DNA of 28,788 nucleotides from Haplomitrium mnioides. Lineage: Eukaryota; Marchantiophyta; Haplomitriopsida; Calobryales. The stretch covers positions 1 to 28,788 of the forward strand of contig JBNGIS010020547.1 of the NCBI GenBank assembly GCA_049999725.1, read 5' to 3'. The notes beneath the pieces are model-generated. The model did no database searches and was not told where the DNA came from. It saw only the letters and a program-made list of their open reading frames with translations. Shown one piece after another: positions 19,577 through 28,465 of the stretch. Made by a program: the position numbers and the translations under genes. Position 1 is the first letter of the stretch. Every line of letters begins with the position of its first letter.

Positions 19577-22191
19577 CTACCAGTAATCCCCGCAAGAACA
19601 CAACCCATCTTTGAAGTGATGGAATCTGTTGCCATCCCTTACAACGATTTCCCGCCCTGCTATTTTCGCCATAAACTTCGTGGCGGTATGACAGTCTACA
19701 CACACCCTCAAATTTTTATAAATTTGGAGGCGAGTACCAGGTACCGTGTTAAGTAACCCAAACGCAATGGCAAGTTTCTCACTGTGGTGATACAAACGAA
19801 ATACTTTCTCTTCTTCCTCTACATCGTGTAAAACAAAACGGGTATCTGGCTCATACCCTGCCTCCTTCATCTGCCCAGATAATCTCCGTAGTTCTGCATG
19901 TATTTCGTTTATTTGAGGATGAACCTGGTCATCCACCACAAATGAATGAACACGACTGCCCACCTCAATCCAGGTACACCCAGGCAGTTTCCTCACACCC
20001 CTTTCCTTCATCAATTCTCTTATCCTGTCAGAGCTACCCCATTGGCCAGCAGCAGCATAGATGTTTGCTAGCAGGACATAGGCAGCAGCATTACCAGGAT
20101 CCAATTCAAATATTTGGTGTGCTATACGCTCTCCCATCTCCACGTTGTTGTGATTTCGACAGGCACCCAACAAGGACATCAATGCAATACTATCTTCAGT
20201 GATTTCAGGTTCACTTCTAAGAACCATTTCAGCTTCATCTAGACGACCAGCTCGGCCCAGAATGTCCACCATGCACACGTAATGTTCCACTGCAGGCAAA
20301 ACACCATAAACTGAACCCATGGATTCGAACAATCGGATCCCTTCGTCCACAAACCCTGCATGGCTACAAGCTGAAAGAAGACAAGTAAAGACAACCCCAT
20401 TCATTTCTACACCATCACACCTGCCACCACCTTCGTATTCATGGAAAAGCTCTAAAGCTTGCTTTGCAAGGCCATGCAATGCGAAACCACCAAGCATGGC
20501 ACCCCACGAGACCACATTACGAGTAGGCATTTTCTGGAATACCTTTTCGGCATCTGCTATGCTCCCACATTTGGCATACATATCCACAAGGGTACTTGCC
20601 ACAAACACATCGGTCTCGTAACCACTGCCAATTAGTTGTAAATGGATTCGCTTTCCTTCTTCCAGTGCCATCAGACTGGCACACGCTTTCAAAACCAATA
20701 CGAAACACACAGAACTTGGCTCCACTCCTTCTGCTTGCATTTTTTGGAATAAATCCAATGCTCTTTGCGCTTTTTCGCAATGCACATATCCACCTACCAT
20801 GGCAGCCCACGAGACCACATCACGAGTAGGCATTTTCTGGAATACGCTTTCTGCATCTGCTATGCTACCACATTTGGCATACATATCCACAAGGGTATTC
20901 CCCACAGAGACATCATACTCGCAACCACTGACAATTATTTGTAAGTGGATTCGCCTTCCTTCTTCCAGTGCCATCAGACTGGCACAAGCTTTCAAAACCA
21001 ACACAAAGGACACAGAACCTGGCTGCACATGTTCTGCTTCCATTTTCCGGAATAGACTCAGTGCCATTTGCGGTTTGTCGCAATTGACATATCCAGCAAG
21101 CATGGCGCCCCACGAGACGACATTACGAGCAGGCATTTCCTGGAATACGCTTTCTGCATCTGGTATACTCCCACATTTGGCATACATATCCACAAGGGCA
21201 CTCCCCACTACCACATCAGACTCGCAACCACTGCCAATTATTTGTAGATGGATGCGCCTTCCTTCTTCCAATGCCATCAGACTGGCACACGCTTTCAAAA
21301 CCAATACAAAAGACACAAAATGTGGCTTCACTCCTTCTGCTTGCATTCTTCGGAATAGATCCAGTGCCTTTTGCGCTTTTTCGCAGTGCACATATCCACC
21401 GAGCATAGCACCCCACGAGACCACATTACGAGTAGGCATTTTCTGGAATACGCTTTCTGCATCTGCGATACTCCCGCATTTGGCATACATATTCACAAGG
21501 GTGCTCCCCACAAACACATCAGACTGGCACCCACTTTCAATTATCTGACTATGAACACGTTTACCTTCCACTAATGATCCTAAACTGGTACAAGCTTTCA
21601 GGACGGTGACAAAAATGAACTTGTTGGGCTGCACTGCTTCTGCTTGCATGCGGTGATACAATGCCAGTGCATCTTTCTCTCGACAAGATTTCACACATCT
21701 GGAAAGCATAGCATTCCATGAGTAAAGGCTCCGAGGAACAGAACCGGGTACCATCGATGCCAGCTCTGTTTTAACCCATGACGGATTTGCTCTGCTGATC
21801 ACCCAAAGTCCAACACCGGTTTCCTGATGTATGAAATCTGGATACTTGCGGTTTCCCTAGGGACCAGAGAGCCAAATCCAGCTACATCAGGGACCACGTA
21901 CATTGTAAAATGGAAGACATAATTAAATATTGTTCATGGTGTGAAAGTTGCACCTTATCCATTGAGTGATCCCACCATTTTGAAGGATCGGAGAAGAACT
22001 GCCGCCAGAGTTCCTCCACACTACTATGTCCTGCAATAACCCGAGATGTAATTTGTAACCCCAATTGGCACTTCGATCTGGTTCAAAAAAGGACCACAAC
22101 AGTATGCTCAATATCTCCATTGAGCTACCTCACCGTGATTTACAGAAGTAGAAAGCCATCGCAGAAATCGAAAGGCACTGCCATTGTTCAT
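19577..22191 (-). CDS. PDF-motif PPR-DYW organellar RNA-editing protein, three exons
   Basis: Model: exon 1 22191-22134, exon 2 22030-21954, exon 3 21856-19577; about 804 residues. Frame is kept across both introns, and an in-frame TGA upstream with no other ATG fixes the start. Residues 1-20 are rich in Arg and Ser with RFLRWLSTS, a mitochondrial-type presequence. Residues 28-80 form a Trp-rich block, WRQFFSDPSKWWD and YPDF...GLW...NPSWVK, resembling the PDF motif of OSB single-stranded DNA-binding proteins. Four PLS triplets of 101 residues follow (about 90-500), then E/E+ motifs. The DYW deaminase keeps HSE (736-738), CVDC (764-767), HHF...CSCGDYW at the end, so all zinc and catalytic positions are present. 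Such proteins bind single-stranded organellar RNA and convert specific C to U. Without introns the frame would start at GTG (21802), or at ATG 21754, losing the PDF motif. Target site unknown. Confidence 0.85.
21857..21953 (-). other. Intron 2 of the PPR-DYW gene (97 bp, phase 0)
   Basis: The donor reads GATAAG|GTGCAAC and the acceptor GGTCCCTAG|GGAAAC on the minus strand, with a pyrimidine-rich 3' part and a CTGAT branch-like site. It contains stop codons in all relevant frames. Removing it joins WWDHSMDK to GNRKYPDF, restoring a continuous PDF motif, which is the main argument for it. Confidence 0.8.
22031..22133 (-). other. Intron 1 of the PPR-DYW gene (103 bp, phase 1)
   Basis: The donor reads CACG|GTGAGGTAGC and the acceptor GTTATTGCAG|GACATAG on the minus strand. 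Exon 1 is 58 nt (from ATG at 22191) and exon 2 is 77 nt; together 135 nt, exactly 45 codons, so the frame is consistent with intron 2 in phase 0. The pseudogene copy has lost the AG of this acceptor. Confidence 0.75.
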
Positions 22192-22439
22192 CTCACACGC
22201 AGTTACAGGATTCGAGGTGTAACTGTGTCAGCCGGGTACAAGGACGCGTTTTTTCTGTCTGGATACAATCCAGCAGCGCAAATGCCCGGCTCTAGGCTGT
22301 GTCATTTCCCGAGGCTGTATCATTTCCCACGATGGGCACTGCAACCGAGACGATGACTATGGCGGTGGTGACAATTGTGAAATGCAAAATATTTTGGGCA
22401 CACAACGGCAACTTTTTAACACTCCGGCACTAGTTCAGG

Positions 22440-24310
22440 AACCAAGCTTTGATTACTCCTGGGTGGAGCTTTTTGTACTTCTTTGGAAAGAAACGCAAGT
22501 GATTGAAGTCCCAAACAGACCCGAGACAACAGACTGAGCACAACGCACGCGCACACCAAGGTGAGGCAAAAGTAGCAATAAACAATACGAACCTTATACC
22601 AAAGAGCAAAAATAAGATGGCTGGGAGTAGCCCAGCCAAACAGAAATAAGAATATGCTGAAACTCTATCTCTTAACTGAAATCGCAACCAACGACATCTG
22701 TACATGCTAATAGCCATCAAGTGCCTTGAGCCCGTGTGCGTGGGCAGGAGGGTAGTAATAGAAGTTCCCGGAAGAAAAGAGCCAGCCAGCGTAGCTTGGA
22801 CTGTGCGAGAAAATGGCTGCAGAATCGCAGTGGGCAGGTGAAGATGACATAGTTTTCGTCCTTAGTGACTTGTAGATCACATCGAGCGCAGACCAATTTC
22901 TCTGTGAGCACCTTGTTGTTGACCTTGAGCTGCTTGGTAACTTCTCATCCTTAGTTGAGTGACGATGAACATGAGGTGCAGAGATATGCTGCTAACCAGG
23001 TAGGGTTGATCTGTTGAGAGGGAGCCAGGTTAGCCAACGAAGTACATGTACTTCACAGTTCGGGATGCTGTGCTGTAGGACTACCACCTTCAAATATTGA
23101 GATGAGAAATGCTTCATCTCCTGCTGCTGTTTGTCTAAAGGCTTCCAGAGCCATGCTGGATATCTGGTCTGCGACGTGTCCCAGAGGAACTGCAGATATT
23201 TCTCTAGTTTCTGAATGGCGTATGCTTCAATAGGTAGGATGCCAAACTCCACAGCAGAATACGAAGACGAGTGGTTATACAAACATTGACTTATCTGGTG
23301 AGGAATCTTCTCGACATGTTTAAGCAACATTTCTGGGGTTAGAGCTGTGCCCAGATCTGCACTGTAAGTAGCTGTAGGAATGTCAAATGACAATTCTGAT
23401 CAGAATGTTCCGGACGCCTTGCTCATTGCACCAAGCGTTGATTTTATAGAGGCTTACTTAGTCTCGCTGAGTATGAAGAGAAATGCCCACGTACATGTAC
23501 TGATCTGTGACTTCAACAATGGTGTTCTGTTTGAATGAAAAGGTTTCCCTCCTCGATGTCCTGAGCCATTTGCCAAAGACCAGGATATTGGTCTTTTTCA
23601 AGTTTACAGTAATGCCCAACTCGCTACAGAATTGATCAAAAGCTTGGAGTTGTTGTCGTAGTCCTGCGATGGTGTAGGACATCAGAACTATGCCAGTATA
23701 TAAGAAAATGGCTGCTGCTAAGAGTCTGGGACCAGGTGTCCCTAATTTGGACAACAACAACTCCAGTTTATCAGTAAAAAGCCCAAAAATTGTTTGTGAA
23801 GTGGGCAGCTCTGTTTGACTTTAATGTTACAGTACATAGGTTCCGACAATCCCTGATTTGTGCGGACACTCGCCAGAACTTCTTCGTAGAGGACTTGTGT
23901 GGCTGTAATCCAATGTGGCAGGAGGTTTAGCTCTTGTAGCCTTTCCCAGACTTTGCAGCGTCAGATTGAATCGAACGCCTTCTAGAAATCCACATAATAG
24001 CAAACAGACCTTTAGTGCATTTTTAATGTTCGATAATTGCCCCGATGGTGATCAGGTGGTGGAATGGTTTTCCAGGATCCAGCTTGCCCATGCATCACAC
24101 CATTGCGTGGATTTGTTATTCAGTGTAGAACCGTAGAGTTTAAGGAAAGAGGGGACTGACCATGATGGTACAGTAGCTGCTGTGCACGTTTTTGTCCGTG
24201 AGTTATAAAGGGGAATGATACTGTTGAGTTTCGTTTCTGGCCGAAACCGTCTTCTCAGCACTTGAATGAACATGTTGGCAATGGGTTACGAGGACTGATC
24301 TGCCCTACAT
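22440..24310 (-). mobile_element. 5'-truncated LINE reverse transcriptase remnant
   Basis: Minus-strand frames give KLNSIIPLYNSRTK (about 24230-24190), SPLFLKLYGS, an HHSTT remnant, VDF-x-KAFDSI near 23980-23955 (catalytic motif A), a VKQ-x-CPL segment near 23815 (motif B) and LYTGIVLMSYTIAGLRQQL near 23700-23660, the motif C position where A-D-D has been reduced. Then come ITVNLKKTNILVFG and YMYVGISL. Continuing downstream, 23393-22992 is a 133-codon frame (SFDIPTATYSADLGTA) in the usual post-RT region, and 22911-22850 has VCARCDLQV...FTCP, a C-terminal Cys-rich site. No endonuclease: the 5' end is lost at the satellite boundary. Several frameshifts; dead. The exact 3' end is uncertain. Confidence 0.8.
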
Positions 24311-24344
24311 GATTTGGGCTTTAGGCCTTGTTTTGGAATAATGA

Positions 24345-25413
24345 AATTCAGCAGACACAATCGGCTTTCTAATCTATGGAAGAAACCACATGTTAGTATC
24401 TATGGGGATTGTCTCTATGGAAGAAACCACATGTTAGTATCTATGGGGATTGTCTCTATGGAAGAAACCACATGTTAGCATCAATGGGGAATAGAAGAGA
24501 CACAATAGGCTTTTTAATCTATGGAAGAAACCACATGTTACCATTAGGGGATTTGAAGAGACACAAGTAGCTTTCTAATATGTGGAAGAAACCACATGCT
24601 AGCATCTATGAGTATTTGAAGAGACAAAATCGGCTTTCTAATCTATGGAAGAAACCAGATGTTAGCATCCATAAAGATTTGAAGAGTTAGAATCAGCTTT
24701 TTAATCTATGGAAGAAATCACATGTTAGCATCTATGGGATTTGAACAAACACAATTGGCTTTCTAATCTATAGAAGAAACCACATGTTAACATCCATGGG
24801 GATTTGAAGAGACAGAATCAGCTTTCTAATCTATAGAAGAAACCACAAGTTAGCATCTATGGGGATTTAAAGAGAGACAATAGGCTTTCTAATCTATGGA
24901 AGAAACCACATGTTATCCTCTATGGGGATTTGAAGAGATAGAATCGACTTTTTAATCTATAGAAGAAACCACATGTTATCATCCATGCGCATTTGAAGAG
25001 ACAGAATTGGCTTTCTAATCTATAGAAGAAACCACATGTTAGGATCCATAGGACTTGAAGAGACAGAATCAGCTTTCTAATCTATGGAAGAAATCATATG
25101 TTAGCATCCATGGGATTTGAAGAGACACAATTGGCTTTCTAGTCTATGGAAGAAACCACATGTTAGCATTCATGGAGATTTGAAGAGACATATATGGGGA
25201 TTGAAGAGACACAATTGGCTTTCTAATCTATGGAAGAAACCACATGTTATCTTCTATGGAGATTTGAAGAGATAGAATTGACTTTCTAATCTATAGAAGA
25301 AACCACATGTTATCATCCATGCGGATTTGAAGAGACAGAATGAACTTTCTGATCTATATAAGAAACCACAAGTTAGCATCTGTAGGGATTTAAAGAAACA
25401 CAATTGGCTTTCT
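24345..25413. repeat. Satellite-like tandem array, unit about 63 bp
   Basis: About 17 units. Each carries CTATGGAAGAAACCACATGT, then TAGCATCTATGGGGATTTGA and AGAGACAGAATCGGCTTTCT. The first two units are a perfect 41-bp shortened form (24374-24414 and 24415-24455). Units differ by scattered substitutions and small indels (for example a short unit near 25185-25205). The array lies exactly between the truncated LINE and the first gypsy LTR. Confidence 0.95.
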
Positions 25414-25893
25414 TGTAATAGTACAAATATGATGTTGTGCTATTTATAAGAAAATAAGAGAGGAGTGAAAGAAGTAGTAGATGGTCACTTTTAAGGTTGA
25501 TTTGAGATAAAATTACTTGCATTCAAAGCTATTTTTTGAGTTTTTAGGGTTGAAACTAGAAGTGACTTCTAAGTTATCAATTTTAGGGTTGAAACTAGAA
25601 CTAACTTGTAAGTGAAGAAATAGGGATGACACATTCTTCTCTTGTATAAATAGAAAGACTTCATAGCCCCACTACTCATTTTGGAGTTCTTCTCAATTCG
25701 GTTTGGCTCTTTGGTTGTCTGGCTTTGGCTTGAACTTTTGGCTTTGGTTTACTTATTGGACTTGAGTTGTGTAACTTGATTAGAGCTTGAACTTTTGGCT
25801 TTGGTTTACTTATTGGACTTGAGTTGTGTAACTTGATTAGAGTTATCTTGAAGTTGTTACCAATTTGGAATTTGGTCTTTGAGTTCTTTTACA
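25414..25893 (+). repeat. LTR of gypsy element E1
   Basis: Starts TGTAATAGTACAAA and ends TTTTACA before the primer-binding site. Shared with 27817-28216 and 28466 onward. Contains TATAAATA at 25645-25652, conserved in all three LTRs and likely the element promoter. At 480 bp it is longer than the 400-bp second LTR, mostly because of a 57-bp internal duplication. Confidence 0.9.
25729..25842. repeat. Perfect 57-bp tandem duplication within LTR
   Basis: Two identical copies (25729-25785 and 25786-25842), each including CTTGAACTTTTGGCTTTGGT. Absent from the second LTR, so it arose after E1 integrated or in its lineage. Confidence 0.93.
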
Positions 25894-25894
25894 T

Positions 25895-25907
25895 TGGTTT
25901 TAGAACC
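25895..25907 (+). promoter_or_regulatory. Degenerate primer-binding site, initiator Met-tRNA type
   Basis: TGGTTTTAGAACC, two bases after the LTR end. The corresponding site of the next copy is TGGTATCAGAGCC, the standard plant retrotransposon match to initiator methionine tRNA. The substitutions here would weaken priming. Confidence 0.75.
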
Positions 25908-25929
25908 ATGGTTCTTTTTTATGGAATGG

Positions 25930-26755
25930 AGAATCAAGAAGTGAGGATTCAAACGATGCAATAACAAATTGAACATCTTTCTTGTCTTTTAGAAGTTCAA
26001 ATGCAAATGGGAAAATAACACATTTTCAAGAAGAAGAAAGTCATGTGCGATTTCCCAAACCAAAAGCATATGATAGGAAGACAGTTTATGGTGTATCTGA
26101 GAATTTCTTGTTTGATTGTGAGCAATGCTTTGAGGCTACAAACATTAGAGAGAATGGTCGAAGAACTCTATTTGCTTCAAGTTAATTGGAAGGAGTGGCA
26201 AAAACTTGGTGGAGATATTAAATTGAGCAAGCTCAATATGGATTTGTTGCTTCAATCACTTCTTGGCAAGAGTTCAAAGAAGCGGTGAATTTAAGATTTA
26301 GGGTTCTGAATGTTCCAAATGCGGCCAAAGATCAATTGGCATAATTAAAGCAACTTGGTACAGTGAGTAGCTATATCACACAATTTCAAAATATCATTAT
26401 GCAAATTTCTAATATGGGTGAGCGAGAATCTTTAGATCGGTTTGTTCAATGATTGAAGCCTTGCACCAAAATAGAAGTAATAATGAGAGAGCCCTCTCAA
26501 CTAGAAGAAGCAATGCGTATGGCTAAATTTTACGACTCACTACTATCGACTACCGAAGCTAAGCCACATCTACAATAAGCTTTACCAAATATTCGTGTGC
26601 TATCAAATGAGGTTGCACCTATGGAGATTGATGTGGCGCAAAGAGTGGCACTCATTGATATAGAGCATGAGCGTCTATGCCAAAGTGGAGGATGTTTTTA
26701 TTGTCGACAATTTGGTCTTATGATTGCAAATTGCCCACAGCGCCAAGGTTAACCA
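25930..26755 (+). pseudogene. Gypsy gag remnant with zinc knuckle
   Basis: Frames give HFQEEESHVRFPKPKAYD, ENFLFDCEQCFEATNI, TLEVAKTWWRY-like and SYITQFQNIIMQISNMGERE, the capsid pattern of plant gypsy elements that packages the RNA into particles. Near 26690-26740 the knuckle reads CFYCRQFGLMIANCP: the three cysteines of the CCHC site are present but the histidine is replaced by leucine. Stops near 26340, 26450 and 26577. Confidence 0.8.
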
Positions 26756-26869
26756 TGCACTCTTGTTCAAGTAGAAATTGTTGAAGAAGAAAATCAAAGA
26801 AATGATAGACCTTAGTAAAAACAATTGAGCGGTTTACTAAGAGTTTGATTAGCTCCAATAGAATTAAGA

Positions 26870-27245
26870 GCTTTACAAGAATTCAAAGCACCTTGTTTTA
26901 TCTAGATGATATGGTTAATGAGCATTCTTGTAGAATGTTGGTAGCTGTAGAAGTTTTGAAAATTTTATGTCATTATATTTTGCAAAGAAAATCAAATCTA
27001 AAACTTTGTCTATCAAGAGAAGTTTTGTGACTATGGCTAATGGCCAAAAACATAAGGTGCTCCTCTTGCACAAGCCATTTTCTTCAAGTATTGGCAAGGA
27101 GTATAAGGAATCTATGGATTTTTTTTATTGCACCCGTGCAATATGACATTATTTTGGGCTTGTCTTGACTTGAAGATTAATCCACTCAAGCTGATTGGGC
27201 AAAACTACAAATTCAAGTTACTTTAAAAGAAAAGCAATTTCTTTT
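26870..27245 (+). pseudogene. Gypsy aspartic protease remnant
   Basis: Reads VNEHSCRMLVAVEVLK near 26910-26960, where the family has a D-S-G-A motif after the LV; the catalytic Asp-Ser-Gly is lost. Further on are KSNLKLCLSREVL, FIAPVQYDIILGLS (about 27120-27165) and STQADWAKLQIQVTLK. The domain would have cleaved Gag-Pol; it is inactive here. Confidence 0.7.
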
Positions 27246-27816
27246 AGGGCGCCTAGCCTTGTTGGTAAAGAGGTCTAAATCAGTTCATCATAATGCTTGA
27301 GATGTTTGTGGTTTTGTTTGTTTGTGTGAAAGTTGTCAACGAAACAAAGTCTCAAATCAAAAACTAGCGAGACTTCTTCAACCACTACCAATTCCTACTA
27401 CTCGTTGAGAACATGTTAGTTTAGATCTTATCACTTCACTCCTAGTACATCTCTTGGGTTTGTTGTCATTGTGGTATTTGTGGACAAGCTCAACAAGCAT
27501 ATTCATTTAACGTCGATGATGGATGTAGTAAATGCTCCACAATTAGCACAATTTTACTTTGATATTGTCTTCCATCATCATAGAATGTCCAAGGTGTTAA
27601 TATTTGATAAGGATTTGCGTTTCATTGGAAAGTTTTGGCAAAAGTTGCTAAAACTTTAAGGAACCAAACTGACTATGTCTAGTGTTTATCATCCTCAAAC
27701 ACATGGGCAAATAGAATTCGCTAACCACACTGTGGAGGATATGCTTTATACATTCATTAATGTTCATCACACCGATTGAGGTAATTTCTTACTAGTTGTG
27801 GAGTTTTTTTACAACA
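27246..27816 (+). pseudogene. Gypsy integrase remnant, 3' end interrupted by LTR
   Basis: CESCQRNK near 27330-27355 is the CC half of the zinc-binding site. Then come EHVSLDLIT (first catalytic Asp), VVIVVFVDKLNKHIHL (27455-27510), RMSKVLIFDKDLRFIGKFW (second Asp) and SVYHPQTHGQIEFANHTVED with the catalytic Glu near 27715. The D-D-E residues are still in place but several stops interrupt. The frame ends at a VEFFYN segment, exactly where LTR 27817 starts. No polypurine tract precedes that LTR. Confidence 0.85.
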
Positions 27817-28216
27817 TGTAATAGTACAAACATTAGGTTGTGCTATTTATAAGAAAATAGAGAGGAGTGAAAGAAGTGGTAGAGGGTCACTTTTAGGGTT
27901 GAGATAAGATTATTTGCCTTTGAAGTCAGTTTTAGAGTTTTAGTGACTTCTAAGTGATCAATTCATGGTTGAAATTAGAAGTGACTTGTAAGTGAAGAAA
28001 GAGGGATGACACATTCTTCTCTTATATAAATAAAAGGGCTTCATAGCCCCACTCCTCATTCTCGAAATTCTCTCAATTTGGTTTGACACTTTGGTTGCTT
28101 AGCTCTAGCTAGCACACTTGGATTTTGTTTGTTTATTGGCCTTAAGTTGTGTAACTCTATTAGAGTTATCTTGAAGTTATTACTTATTTGGAAGTTGGTA
28201 CTTGAGTTCTTTTGCA
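27817..28216 (+). repeat. LTR of gypsy element E2
   Basis: TGTAATAGTACAAAC start, TTTTGCA end, TATAAATA at 28025-28032. It is followed by a primer-binding site, so it functions as a 5' LTR and not as the 3' LTR of E1. Confidence 0.9.
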
Positions 28217-28217
28217 T

Positions 28218-28230
28218 TGGTATCAGAGCC
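28218..28230 (+). promoter_or_regulatory. Primer-binding site of E2, initiator Met-tRNA type
   Basis: TGGTATCAGAGCC, one base after the LTR end, the standard match to the 3' end of plant initiator methionine tRNA. Confidence 0.88.
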
Positions 28231-28465
28231 ACTATTCTTTTTGGTAGAATAGGGAATCAAGAAGCAAGGATGCAAGCAATGCACAACAAACTAAACATCT
28301 TTCTCGCCTCTTGGAAGTTCAAATACAAATGGGAAAGAGGGTACATTTTCAAGAAAAAAAAAACTATGTGCGATTTCCCAAACCAAAAGCATATGATGGG
28401 AAGACGGTTCTTGGAGCATCTAAGAATTTTTTTTGTTTGATTAGGAGCAATATTTTGAGGCTACA
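28231..28465 (+). pseudogene. Truncated gag start of E2
   Basis: Collinear with 25910-26135 of E1: GNQEARMQAMHNKLNIF, LEVQIQMGK-like, CDFPNQKHMMGR in the shifted frame and the IFEAT-like segment. It stops at GAGGCTACA, where the next LTR begins. Frameshift after the A-run near 28360. Confidence 0.8.

Larger units (their letters stand above)
25414..27816 (+). mobile_element. Ty3/gypsy element E1, RT/RNase H deleted and 3' interrupted
   Basis: 5' LTR (25414-25893), degenerate primer-binding site, gag, zinc knuckle, protease, then directly the integrase zinc site and core, broken at 27816 where another LTR of the same family begins. Protease to integrase without RT and RNase H means an internal deletion near 27240. 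Internal length about 1.9 kb instead of the usual 4-5 kb. Many stops. The order protease then integrase at the end fits Ty3/gypsy, not copia. Confidence 0.85.

Noticed and set aside
20799-21548. 249-residue plus-strand protein
   Set aside because: Antisense shadow of the PLS repeats; its apparent periodicity mirrors the PPR modules on the other strand.
19577-21802. 741-residue PPR protein starting at 21802
   Set aside because: The codon at 21802 is GTG. It is not a nuclear start, and the in-frame sequence continues upstream to a splice acceptor at 21857; the three-exon model explains the N-terminus better.
27817-28216. 3' LTR of E1
   Set aside because: It is preceded by interrupted integrase with no polypurine tract and followed by a primer-binding site and gag, so it is the 5' LTR of another copy.
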